In this document: one piece after another, positions 1-7,606 of the stretch | How the letters are laid out: the number at the start of each line of letters is the position of its first letter | Position numbering within the stretch: the stretch's first letter is position 1 | Assembly: GCA_937958685.1 (NCBI GenBank) | Contig: CALGNF010000085.1 | Span: forward strand, 1-25,491 | From: an uncultured Caryophanales bacterium | Lineage (GTDB): Bacteria > Bacillota_I > Bacilli_A > Izemoplasmatales > Hujiaoplasmataceae | Direction of reading: 5' to 3' | Length of the DNA stretch: 25,491 nucleotides | The notes under the pieces: model-generated | Told to the model about the DNA's origin: nothing | The model's input: only the letters and a program-made list of their open reading frames with translations | Database searches by the model: none | Translations under genes and position numbers: made by a program

Positions 1-597
1 ATGTTTTTGAAAAAAGCGATCCTGATCATCGCACTTGTGACGATCTTGGCATCACTATATTCCTGCAAGGAGGATACAACCGTGGAATACACCCATCCCC
101 ACGTCACCATCAATGTCCAAGGCTACTCCGAACCAATGGTCCTGGAACTTTACTATGACAAGGCGCCCAATAGCGTCAGAAATTTCATCCATCTCGCCAA
201 CTCCGGATATTACGAAGGTTCGATCTTTCATCGCGTCATCCATGACTTCATGATCCAGGGCGGCAGCGGCGCCGCGGGCGTGTGCGCGATCGCCGGCGAG
301 TTCTCCGCCAACGGGTTCACTGCAAACGATGTCCCCCACGAGCGGGGCGTGATCTCGATGGCGCGGACCTCCGTGCCTAACTCGGCCACCAGCCAGTTCT
401 TCATCGTGCATAAAACCAGTCCGCATCTTGACGGCAATTATGCGGCGTTCGGAAAACTCCTGTCCGGTTTTGCGACCCTCGACGCCATCGCCTCTGTTGC
501 GACCAACTATCAGGATCGCCCGCTCGCCGATGTCGTCATCACCTCGGTGAGCGTGGAAACGTTCGGCTATCAGTATCAGGCACCGACCTGCGGTTAA
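1..597 (+). CDS. Lipoprotein cyclophilin-type peptidyl-prolyl cis-trans isomerase
   Basis: This 198-residue protein should catalyse cis-trans isomerisation of prolyl peptide bonds, acting on exported proteins at the outer face of the membrane. Residues 1-22 form a lipoprotein signal peptide: positive KK, a hydrophobic stretch, then the lipobox LYSC with Cys22 as the lipidation site. The cyclophilin domain follows from about residue 33, with the FHRV block at 76-79, the QGG turn at 86-88, SQFFI at 131-135 and LDGNYAAFG at 143-151, all core active-site segments of the family. The length fits a bacterial cyclophilin plus signal peptide. The ATG is the first base of the window, so no ribosome binding site can be seen and an upstream start cannot be excluded, although the signal peptide argues that this is the true one. 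It converges on yidD with only 9 bases between stops. Confidence 0.93.
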   Translation: MFLKKAILIIALVTILASLYSCKEDTTVEYTHPHVTINVQGYSEPMVLELYYDKAPNSVRNFIHLANSGYYEGSIFHRVIHDFMIQGGSGAAGVCAIAGEFSANGFTANDVPHERGVISMARTSVPNSATSQFFIVHKTSPHLDGNYAAFGKLLSGFATLDAIASVATNYQDRPLADVVITSVSVETFGYQYQAPTCG

Positions 598-606
598 AAA
601 AAACAG

Positions 607-879
607 TTATTCCGGAGGGAACATCCTGTTCTTTCTTTCTTCCTCGAGCTGACGCTTCAGCTCTTTTTTTTGCTTGGGGATCGGATCGTATCCGCCTTTG
701 GATAAGGGATTGCAGCGGAGCAACCGCCAAAACGTGAGCAGCGAAGCGTAGAAAAAATTGTAGTTTTCGTAAGCCTCGAGCGCATATTGCGAACATGTCG
801 GCCGATACCGGCAGGTAGGCGCTTTGTTGGCGTTGTTGGCTTGATAGGCCCTGATCATCCTGATCATCAGTTTTTTCAT
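607..879 (-). CDS. yidD: Membrane protein insertion efficiency factor YidD
   Basis: This 90-residue protein belongs to the YidD family, small membrane-associated proteins that help YidC insert membrane proteins. Diagnostic features are the basic amphipathic N-terminus (MKKLMIRMIRAYQ), the cysteine block CRYRPTCSQYA at about 32-42, and LRCNPLSKGGYDPIP, the family signature, near 62-76. The tail is a charged KKELKRQLEEERKNR segment. The frame stays open upstream to a TTG at 906, but I chose the ATG at 879: it has GGTGAG about 6 bases upstream, matches the usual family start, and lies downstream of the transcription start predicted from the promoter at 897-925. In many bacteria yidD sits in the rpmH-rnpA-yidC cluster; here it is a single gene. 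Confidence 0.92.
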   Translation of the reverse strand: MKKLMIRMIRAYQANNANKAPTCRYRPTCSQYALEAYENYNFFYASLLTFWRLLRCNPLSKGGYDPIPKQKKELKRQLEEERKNRMFPPE

Positions 880-896
880 CTGTCTCACCGCCCCCC

Positions 897-925
897 ATTT
901 TACCAAATCGGACGTTTATTTACAA
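897..925 (-). promoter_or_regulatory. Promoter for yidD
   Basis: On the minus strand TTGTAA (920-925) and TAAAAT (897-902) are separated by exactly 17 bases, and TGG directly precedes the -10 (extended -10). Transcription would begin near 890, just upstream of the yidD Shine-Dalgarno site. Confidence 0.6.
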
Positions 926-952
926 GCCATTGACCGTGAATGCGGGGTTGTT

Positions 953-961
953 TGGTATAAT
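953..961 (+). promoter_or_regulatory. Extended -10 promoter upstream of ytxK (distal)
   Basis: TGGTATAAT gives a perfect -10 hexamer at 956-961 with a TGN extension. The nearest -35-like hexamer, TTGACC at 930-935, is 20 bases away, which is too far to be optimal, so the extended -10 probably carries the activity. Confidence 0.5.
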
Positions 962-982
962 GATTATATGGTCTGATATTTG

Positions 983-1011
983 TTGTGTAATCAACCGACA
1001 TGTGATACAAT
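983..1011 (+). promoter_or_regulatory. Promoter upstream of ytxK (proximal)
   Basis: TTGTGT (983-988), a 17-base spacer and TACAAT (1006-1011) preceded by TGA form an extended -10 promoter. The predicted start near 1018 leaves a leader of only about 10 bases holding GGTGAGG, the Shine-Dalgarno site of the methyltransferase gene. Confidence 0.55.
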
Positions 1012-1028
1012 GATTAAACGGTGAGGGC

Positions 1029-1967
1029 ATGGTCAACCAGGAACACATCAGGATCCTTTATGAAGTCGTGGACAAGTCCGCCGAACTGTATCAAAAGCAT
1101 TTCGGCATCACCTATCTCGAAGGCATCGTCCGGGCTGCGGAGAACGTCGTCGCGGATGCTGTTTTGCTTGAGGAAGAAAGTTTGCGGAGCGAACTCGAAG
1201 GCTTGAAGGCGCTGCTGGGCAAAACGGAGTTCCAACAAGAAGAAATCCGGAAAGCGATGCAACTGGCGTTCATCAAAGGCCTCAAGGCGGCCGACAAGCC
1301 CCTCGAGACATTGACGCCGGAGGCGATCGGCATCTTCGTCGCCTACCTGATCAGCCGGTTTCATCCGGGCACGAAGGAACTCGTCATCTTCGATCCTTTG
1401 GTCGGTTTGGGCAATCTTCTGGCCACGATCGCGAACAATCTGGAAGCAAAGACCACACTTTTCGGTGTCGATCACGAAAACGAGAACCTGATGCTCTGCC
1501 GCAGCCTGATGGGAATGCTCGAGTACGAAGACGACTTCTACTATCAGGATACCCTCTCGTTCACCGGACTTCAGGCCGATGTGCTCGTTGCGGATGTGGA
1601 TCGGGAAAGCGCGCATCGGGAAGGCTATTTTCCCTATGTTCTTCTCAAACACCACAGCGATAACCTCAAACCGGGAGCCCTGGTCTTCATCGTGATCTTC
1701 GACGACTTCTTCGCCGAGGGCAACAGGCTTGATTTCAAAGATAAGGTCCTGACCAACTACGATGCCCTCGGCCTGATCAGGCTGCCGGAGGAAATGTTCA
1801 AGAAATACAAGAAAAACATTCTCATTCTCAGAAAGAAAAACAGCGAACCGCCGATCAGGGATTTCCTGATGGCGGCGATCCCCTCGTTCGACGACAAGGA
1901 AGCAATGCAAGACGTCATCGGCCGCATCAACGACTGGTTTGGTGACCTGCTCAGAAAGGACAAGTAA
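1029..1967 (+). CDS. ytxK: YtxK-like class I SAM-dependent methyltransferase (N6-adenine type fold)
   Basis: A 312-residue protein with a helical N-terminal half (1-110) and a Rossmann-type methyltransferase half. The SAM-binding motif I reads FDPLVGLGNL (121-130), the equivalent of the DPAxGTGNLL seen in N6-adenine methyltransferases, and VDHE at 147-150 is the acidic loop that would hold the SAM ribose. The catalytic (D/N)PPY motif is not recognisable: the expected strand gives VADVDRES with Asp190, then EGYFPY about ten residues later. B. subtilis YtxK also lacks a strict NPPY, with a DLPVGYYP-type loop. It lies one base before ackA, the same pairing as ytxK-ackA in Bacillus, and this is the main reason for the name. 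The ATG at 1029 has GGTGAGG just upstream. The substrate is unknown, and activity may be weak or absent. Confidence 0.8.
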   Translation: MVNQEHIRILYEVVDKSAELYQKHFGITYLEGIVRAAENVVADAVLLEEESLRSELEGLKALLGKTEFQQEEIRKAMQLAFIKGLKAADKPLETLTPEAIGIFVAYLISRFHPGTKELVIFDPLVGLGNLLATIANNLEAKTTLFGVDHENENLMLCRSLMGMLEYEDDFYYQDTLSFTGLQADVLVADVDRESAHREGYFPYVLLKHHSDNLKPGALVFIVIFDDFFAEGNRLDFKDKVLTNYDALGLIRLPEEMFKKYKKNILILRKKNSEPPIRDFLMAAIPSFDDKEAMQDVIGRINDWFGDLLRKDK

Positions 1968-1968
1968 T

Positions 1969-3162
1969 ATGGCAAAAATCATGGCGGTCAACGCCGGAAG
2001 TTCATCCCTGAAATTCCAACTCCTGGAAATGCCCGAGGAACGCGTCATCACCAGCGGTTTGGTGGAAAGGATCGGTCTCAAGGATTCCGTTTTCACGATC
2101 AAAGTCAACGGCGACAAGCTGGAGGAAGTCGTTGATGTCGAAAACCACAACGTCGCCGTCAAGATGCTTCTCGAGAAGCTTATCGATCTCAAGATCATCG
2201 CCTCGTTCACAGAGATCGAAGGCGTTGGCCACCGCGTCGTTCACGGCGCGAGCGTGATCACCGACTCTTGCATCATCACCGAGAAAGAGATTGCCGTGTT
2301 GGAAAGCATCGTCGATCTCGGACCTTTGCATCTTGTCCCCAACCTGACGGGTATCAAAGCCTTCCGCGAAGTGCTTCCGGAGGTCAGACAGGTGGGTGTC
2401 TTTGACACCGCCTTTCATCAGACGATGCCGGAAGAGGCGTTTCTCTACGCAGTCCCCTACGACTGGTACGAGCGCTATCAGGTCCGCAAATACGGATTCC
2501 ATGGCACCTCCCACAAATATGTCTCCCACAAAGCCGCCGAGCTGATGGGAAAGAAACCGGAAGACGTCAACGTCATCGTCTGCCATATGGGCAACGGGGC
2601 CTCGATCTGCGCCGTCAAGCACGGGAAATCGGTCGACACTTCGATGGGTTTCACCCCGCTTGAGGGGATTCCGATGGGCACGAGATCCGGCAATGTCGAT
2701 CCGGCCGTCATCGAGTACATGATGGAAAAGAAACAGAAATCCGTCCGGGAGATCACGAATCTTCTGAATAAGCAATCCGGATACTTGGGTGTTTCCGGCG
2801 TCTCCTCCGATTCCCGCGACTTGGTCAGGGAAGCCGCAAACGGCAACCACCGCGCCCTCCTCGCTATCGAAATCCAGTGCAAACGCATCGCCGATTACAT
2901 CGCCAGTTACTATGTATACATGGGCGGCGCCGACGCGATCGTTTTCACCGCCGGCATCGGTGAGAACGCGCCGACGACCAGGGCGAACATCATCAACCGC
3001 GTTGCCGCTCTCGGCGCCAGGATCGATCCCGAACGCAACGAGTGCCGCGGCGTCGAACGCCTGGTCTCGACGGATGACTCCAAGATCAAGGTCTATGTGA
3101 TTCCGACCAATGAGGAAGTCATGATCGCCAGGGACACAATGAGGCTTTGTCACCAGCAGTAA
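1969..3162 (+). CDS. ackA: Acetate kinase
   Basis: This 397-residue enzyme interconverts acetyl phosphate + ADP and acetate + ATP, the ATP-yielding last step of acetate fermentation in the cytoplasm. Family motifs occur in order: NAGSSSLKFQL (8-18), GHRVVHG (87-93, Arg89), FDTAFH (145-150, catalytic Asp146), KYGFHGTSH (174-182, His178), HMGNGAS (206-212), MGTRSGNVDP (236-245, Arg239) and TAGIGENAP near 320. These correspond to the Arg91, Asp148, His180 and Arg241 residues of the Methanosarcina enzyme. The frame is open back to 1939 inside ytxK, but the ATG at 1969 begins the conserved MAKIMAVNAG sequence, has AGAAAGGA upstream, and follows the ytxK stop by one base. The two genes are almost certainly co-transcribed. 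No phosphotransacetylase gene is seen in this window. Confidence 0.97.
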   Translation: MAKIMAVNAGSSSLKFQLLEMPEERVITSGLVERIGLKDSVFTIKVNGDKLEEVVDVENHNVAVKMLLEKLIDLKIIASFTEIEGVGHRVVHGASVITDSCIITEKEIAVLESIVDLGPLHLVPNLTGIKAFREVLPEVRQVGVFDTAFHQTMPEEAFLYAVPYDWYERYQVRKYGFHGTSHKYVSHKAAELMGKKPEDVNVIVCHMGNGASICAVKHGKSVDTSMGFTPLEGIPMGTRSGNVDPAVIEYMMEKKQKSVREITNLLNKQSGYLGVSGVSSDSRDLVREAANGNHRALLAIEIQCKRIADYIASYYVYMGGADAIVFTAGIGENAPTTRANIINRVAALGARIDPERNECRGVERLVSTDDSKIKVYVIPTNEEVMIARDTMRLCHQQ

Positions 3163-3175
3163 AAAATAGAGAACG

Positions 3176-3214
3176 AACCCCTTCCGCGTAGTATATGGTG
3201 AGGAGGGGTTTTTT
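3176..3214 (+). terminator. Terminator-like hairpin after ackA, overlapping the next ribosome binding site
   Basis: AACCCCTTCC (3176-3185) can pair with GGAGGGGTT (3202-3210) with one bulged T. The 3' arm runs straight into a six-T run (3209-3214). The 3' arm also contains AGGAGGGG, the only good Shine-Dalgarno site for the gene starting at 3216, so the same bases may serve termination and translation initiation. Confidence 0.6.
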
Positions 3215-3215
3215 G

Positions 3216-4493
3216 ATGGCTGGACTTTGGCTCTTGGCATGCTTCGTGACGATGTTTGTGAAAACACAGGAACTCATCCCCCGGGGTTTGCTGGAAACAG
3301 AGGATTACGCGTACGAATATGGGCACACCGATCATGAGGATGCGGATGGTTACGTGAAGATCAGCGGCGGCGAGACAGACATCCTCCTGGTGTTTGACGA
3401 AGGCGGCAGGGAAGAGGTCATCTTTGTCGCGGACCTTGGCTTTGGGCGGATCGGTGTCGTCATGGAGTGTTATCTCAAGAACGATGAAGACGAATATCGC
3501 CGCATACGCTCGGTCGTGATGCTGATCGATGCCGAAGGCGCGATCATCATCAGCGCCAAGGTCACCCGGGAAATCAAGGGGCTCGCCAACTATGACCACC
3601 TTCTGGTGTTGGAGACCGCCTATCTGACGGAATATTATGACCATGAGTTCGCCAAGCGCACCTTTCTTCCGCCAGTTGCCGATCAGTCCGGAGGTTTTGT
3701 CTTTCACCATCGGGGAGAAGCTGAAATCAACGGTGAACCGGTCGGAGAAATCCGCTTGCTCAATCCCGGCAACTACGACATCGTCATCCACGGCTTGAAC
3801 CACTCCCTGGCGTTTTCACTCACGCTGCATCCCGATCTGGTTGGCATCGATGATGGCGGCCGCTATCATGAAACATTGACGATCGCCTGCGCCGGCGACC
3901 TGTCGCTTAACGGCAATCCCATCGAATCGGGATTGATCCTCGATGCCGCCGGGCATCATGAACTTGTCGTTCGGGGCGTCAACGATTATGTCATGCGACG
4001 AGAATTCACGCTCGAGGCGGAAATCAGCGGCGTATACGCCGGGATGGTCACGAACGATCCCGTGAGGATTTTCGCCAATTCACAGTTTATGGAATTGAAC
4101 GGGGAGCGCTACGACGGAAGCCTGGTCTACGAAGCGGGGTCGTATGTTTTTTCAGTTCACGGAGCCGGCGGTTATCTGAAAGAAATCCCGTTTACAATCC
4201 TGCCGGTTGTCTTTGGCATAGAAGACGGCGGCGTGTATACCGACGATGTCACGCTGCTTTTGAACTGCGATGCCAAACTGAACGGTCAGAGCGTGGCGCG
4301 GGAGTCTTTGCTTTCCCAGCCGGGCGCATACGAACTGGTTTGTCTTCTGGATGGCGAAACTTACGCAACATATCGATTCATCATCGAATCGGCCATATCG
4401 GAAACAAAAACCAACCAGACCAAGGCGGTCCTCATCTACATCTTGGCCGGCATCGCCCTGGTCGGGGCTGTCTTGGTTTTCAAAAAGCGATAA
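3216..4493 (+). CDS. Secreted, membrane-anchored protein with four Ig-like repeats
   Basis: Function not recognised. The 425-residue protein has an N-terminal hydrophobic export segment (2-15), a long extracellular region and a C-terminal membrane anchor (404-421) ending in KKR, so most of it should face outward. From about residue 146 it holds four divergent repeats of roughly 61 residues, each with an Asn-Gly turn (172, 232, 295, 356), a following GxY or GxH strand (PGNYDIVIHG, AGHHELVVRG, AGSYVFSVHG, PGAYELVCLL) and, before repeats 2 and 4, a DDGGRY or EDGGVYTDDV entry strand. This pattern is typical of bacterial surface Ig-like modules. The ATG at 3216 has AGGAGGGG seven bases upstream; an in-frame ATG at 3195 has no such site. 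Residues 24-145 show no family I know. A role in surface adhesion or sensing is only a guess. Confidence 0.8.
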   Translation: MAGLWLLACFVTMFVKTQELIPRGLLETEDYAYEYGHTDHEDADGYVKISGGETDILLVFDEGGREEVIFVADLGFGRIGVVMECYLKNDEDEYRRIRSVVMLIDAEGAIIISAKVTREIKGLANYDHLLVLETAYLTEYYDHEFAKRTFLPPVADQSGGFVFHHRGEAEINGEPVGEIRLLNPGNYDIVIHGLNHSLAFSLTLHPDLVGIDDGGRYHETLTIACAGDLSLNGNPIESGLILDAAGHHELVVRGVNDYVMRREFTLEAEISGVYAGMVTNDPVRIFANSQFMELNGERYDGSLVYEAGSYVFSVHGAGGYLKEIPFTILPVVFGIEDGGVYTDDVTLLLNCDAKLNGQSVARESLLSQPGAYELVCLLDGETYATYRFIIESAISETKTNQTKAVLIYILAGIALVGAVLVFKKR

Positions 4494-4517
4494 GCGCTTT
4501 TTAACTCCCGGCAATCG

Positions 4518-4526
4518 TGATATAAT
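4518..4526 (+). promoter_or_regulatory. Extended -10 promoter for dnaE-pfkA
   Basis: TGATATAAT is a perfect extended -10 (hexamer 4521-4526). No convincing -35 lies 17 bases upstream, where the sequence is a T-rich run. Transcription would start near 4533, at or just before the GGTGATC used as Shine-Dalgarno for dnaE. Confidence 0.6.
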
Positions 4527-4542
4527 CATTTTGGTGATCGCT

Positions 4543-7500
4543 TTGATCGACTTCGATTTGTTCGTCCAAACCGGCTATTCCTTCAATGGCAGCATCATCG
4601 CCATCGATAAATTCGTCAGCCTTGCCAAAGAGCGGGGCTTTTCCGTGTTGGGAATCGCCGACAACAACCGCCTTTACGCCGCGCTAAAGTTTTATGAGGC
4701 TTGTCAAAAGGCGAACATCAAACCGCTGATCGGGATGCACATCACATTTGCGACCGATCTCGGGTGCTTCGCCGGCCTGTTGTTTGCCAGGACGAACCAA
4801 GGTTATCAAAACCTTGTCATGATTTCCTCGCAACTGGAGCGAGGCGACTCCTTACTGCCCCTGGAACTCCTTTCCGCGTTTCGGCAGGAACTCATCTTCA
4901 TTGCCCGCACAGACACGGGCGAGTTGAACAAGCTCTTGGTAGCCAGGGACACTCAGGCAATCCAAAAAGCGGAAAGGCTGCTAAAAGAAAACCTCGAACA
5001 GGTCTATCTGGGACTTGATCTCGCCGACTTCGCAAGCGAGACCGTGATCGCGCCGCTTTTGGCAGGCCGTACCGACGTCGTCGCCATCAACCGGGTTCTC
5101 TATTACAACCCGGAGGACCAAAAAGCCTCGAGGGTGCTCAAACAGCTGTTGGCCGAGGACATGATCGGCGATGAGGGCATCTTTGAAACCGGCGAGACCT
5201 ATCATCATCTGCGTTCTGTCCACCAGTTGGACTCGATGCATGCAGAATATTCCGAGATTATCGAGACCACCAGGGAGTTGATTTCCACCTGCGACGGGTC
5301 CTTTGATTTCGGGGGATTGATGCTTCCAAAATATCCCGTTTTGGGCGACCACACCGCCAAAGCTTATCTGGAAGCGCTGGCCCACAAGGGTCTTGAGAAG
5401 CGCCTGAAGACGAAGATCGCCATCCGCAAAACTCCGGAAGATTACCGCAAGCGCCTCAAATACGAACTTGGCGTCATCGCTGCCATGGGCTATGAGGATT
5501 ACTTCCTGATCGTTTGGGACTTCGTTCTCTACGCCAAGAAAAACGGCATTCTTGTCGGGCCGGGAAGAGGTTCCGCCGCTGGTTCGCTCGCGGCTTATGT
5601 TTTGGGGATCGTCGATGTCGACCCCTTGGAACACGAGCTATACTTCGAGCGTTTCCTCAATCCCGAACGGATCACGATGCCTGACATCGACATGGACTTT
5701 CCCGACGACAAACGCGACCAGGTCATCGAGTATGTCGCCGACAAATACGGGCGGATGCACGTCACCAACATCATCGCTTTCGGGACATTCCAAGGCAAAA
5801 GCGCCCTGCGCGACGCATCCCGGATCCTGGGAATCAAGGACCTGATCGTCGACGAGGTCACCAAATATGTCGGCGAGACCCAAAACTCGATCGAGCAGTT
5901 CATCAAGGAATCGCCGGCGAAATATCATAACCTGATGCAGATCCCCGAAGTGAACGAACTCTTCACCGTGGCCGCCAAGCTTGTCGATCTTCCCCGGCAT
6001 ATCTCGACGCACGCAGCCGGGATCATCATCTCCGATCGGGAAATAACAAGCCTGGTGCCGGTGCAGAAAGGTTTGCTCAATCTTTTGCAAACGCAGTACG
6101 AAGCCACCGACCTCGAAAAGCTCGGCTTGCTCAAAATCGACTTTCTCGGAATCCGCAACTTGACGATCGTCGCCAAGGTCGTCGAAATGATCGCCCGCGA
6201 CAAGGGCGAGACGATCGACATCTATAAACTTCCCTATAACGACCAAAAGACATTCAAGTTATTGCAGGAAGCCCGCACGCTCGGTGTGTTCCAGTTGGAA
6301 TCCAAGGGCATGATGAACCTGGCGGCGAAGATGAAGATCAAAAACTTCACTGACATCTCCACCTGCATCGCCCTCTTCCGACCGGGACCGATGGAAAACA
6401 TCCCCGCGTTCTTGCGTCGGCGGGGCGGCGAGGAAAAAGTCACCTATCCACATCCCGACCTCGAGCCGATCCTCGACTACACCCACGGCATCATCGTCTA
6501 TCAGGAGCAGATCATGCAAATCGCCAACGTCTTCGCCGGCTACTCCCTCGGCGAAGCCGATGTCCTGCGCCGGGCCGTGAGCAAGAAGAGCGAGGAGATC
6601 CTGCTCAAGGAAAGGGAACGTTTCGTCGAGAAGTGCCTTGAAAAACGGCATTCGCCTTCATTGAGCAACCAGATCTACGACTACATCGTCAAGTTCGCCA
6701 ATTACGGCTTCAACAAATCCCATTCCGTCGCGTATGCGGTCGTCGCGTATTGGATGGCCTATCTCAAAGCCAACTATCCCGGCTATTTCATGACCGCGCT
6801 GATGGATTATGCCGTCGGGTCGCAAGTGGCGACTTCCGAGTATCTCAAGGAATGCCGCAAGCTGAACATCAACATTTTGCCGCCAAGGATCAACCGATCA
6901 GGCAAAAACTACCGGGTCGAAGGCGATAACCTGCGGTATCCCTACTTGGGCATCCGCAATATCGGCAGTGTCGTCGCCGAAAGGATCGCCGCCATCCAAA
7001 GCGAAAAGGAAGTCAGCGGTTTTGTCGACTTTTTGGCGCGCGGCCGCGATCTCAACGTCAAGGTCGTCGAATCGCTGATCATGGCTGGCGTCTTCGACGA
7101 TTTCAACGAAACGAAACACACCCTGATCGAGAACTATCGCCAGATCATCATGAGCCTCAATCTCAGACAGGATCTGACCGAGATGGGCTTCGTCTTTCTG
7201 AAATACCCCGAATATGAAAGCAAGTATCTCGCGGAAAAAGAAAGGGAATTGCTGGGTTTCAACTTGAGTTACAGTCCGCTTCAGGATTATCAGGAATTCC
7301 TGGCGCGCAAACATGTCAGACCCTTGGGACAAGCGGTTCTGGAAATCGGGCGGGAATGCGATTTCGGCGCGATGCTCGTCAGGGTCAAGACCATCAAGAC
7401 CAGAAACAAGGAAGAGATGGCGTTTCTTGAGTTCGCCGATCAGGACCGCACCGTCGAAGCGATCCTGTTCCCCCGCGCCTACGCGTTGTATAAGGAGAGA

Positions 7501-7602
7501 CTCCAAACCGACACCCCTTGGATCATCGCCGGCAAGGCCGAGTTCCGCAACGAGAACGTCCAGGTGATCATCGAGAAAATGGAAAGAATCGGAGGCATAT
7601 AA
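4543..7602 (+). CDS. dnaE: DNA polymerase III subunit alpha, DnaE type
   Basis: A 1019-residue C-family DNA polymerase. In Bacillota DnaE typically works beside PolC, extending RNA primers, while PolC does bulk synthesis. The palm carries PDIDMDF with catalytic Asp381 and Asp383, and KIDFLG with the third aspartate Asp533. GPGRGSAAGS lies at 339-348, the tandem helix-hairpin-helix region follows the palm, and a C-terminal OB fold spans about 940-1018. The N-terminal PHP domain is present, but its metal-binding histidines are replaced (DLFVQTGYS for HxHxxY/F, ADNNRL for TDHGNL), so PHP exonuclease activity is unlikely. I chose the TTG at 4543 because GGTGATC lies directly upstream, the spacing matches uvrB, and the sequence then begins like other DnaE proteins; GTG at 4534 is the alternative. 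The stop lies 4 bases before pfkA. Confidence 0.95.
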   Translation: MIDFDLFVQTGYSFNGSIIAIDKFVSLAKERGFSVLGIADNNRLYAALKFYEACQKANIKPLIGMHITFATDLGCFAGLLFARTNQGYQNLVMISSQLERGDSLLPLELLSAFRQELIFIARTDTGELNKLLVARDTQAIQKAERLLKENLEQVYLGLDLADFASETVIAPLLAGRTDVVAINRVLYYNPEDQKASRVLKQLLAEDMIGDEGIFETGETYHHLRSVHQLDSMHAEYSEIIETTRELISTCDGSFDFGGLMLPKYPVLGDHTAKAYLEALAHKGLEKRLKTKIAIRKTPEDYRKRLKYELGVIAAMGYEDYFLIVWDFVLYAKKNGILVGPGRGSAAGSLAAYVLGIVDVDPLEHELYFERFLNPERITMPDIDMDFPDDKRDQVIEYVADKYGRMHVTNIIAFGTFQGKSALRDASRILGIKDLIVDEVTKYVGETQNSIEQFIKESPAKYHNLMQIPEVNELFTVAAKLVDLPRHISTHAAGIIISDREITSLVPVQKGLLNLLQTQYEATDLEKLGLLKIDFLGIRNLTIVAKVVEMIARDKGETIDIYKLPYNDQKTFKLLQEARTLGVFQLESKGMMNLAAKMKIKNFTDISTCIALFRPGPMENIPAFLRRRGGEEKVTYPHPDLEPILDYTHGIIVYQEQIMQIANVFAGYSLGEADVLRRAVSKKSEEILLKERERFVEKCLEKRHSPSLSNQIYDYIVKFANYGFNKSHSVAYAVVAYWMAYLKANYPGYFMTALMDYAVGSQVATSEYLKECRKLNINILPPRINRSGKNYRVEGDNLRYPYLGIRNIGSVVAERIAAIQSEKEVSGFVDFLARGRDLNVKVVESLIMAGVFDDFNETKHTLIENYRQIIMSLNLRQDLTEMGFVFLKYPEYESKYLAEKERELLGFNLSYSPLQDYQEFLARKHVRPLGQAVLEIGRECDFGAMLVRVKTIKTRNKEEMAFLEFADQDRTVEAILFPRAYALYKERLQTDTPWIIAGKAEFRNENVQVIIEKMERIGGI

Positions 7603-7606
7603 AAAA

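Noticed and set aside
1014..2210. 398-codon minus-strand open frame
   Set aside because: It is antisense to the well-supported ytxK and ackA genes, and no recognisable family is seen in it.
2002..3267. 421-codon minus-strand open frame
   Set aside because: Antisense shadow of ackA, whose motifs are complete on the plus strand.
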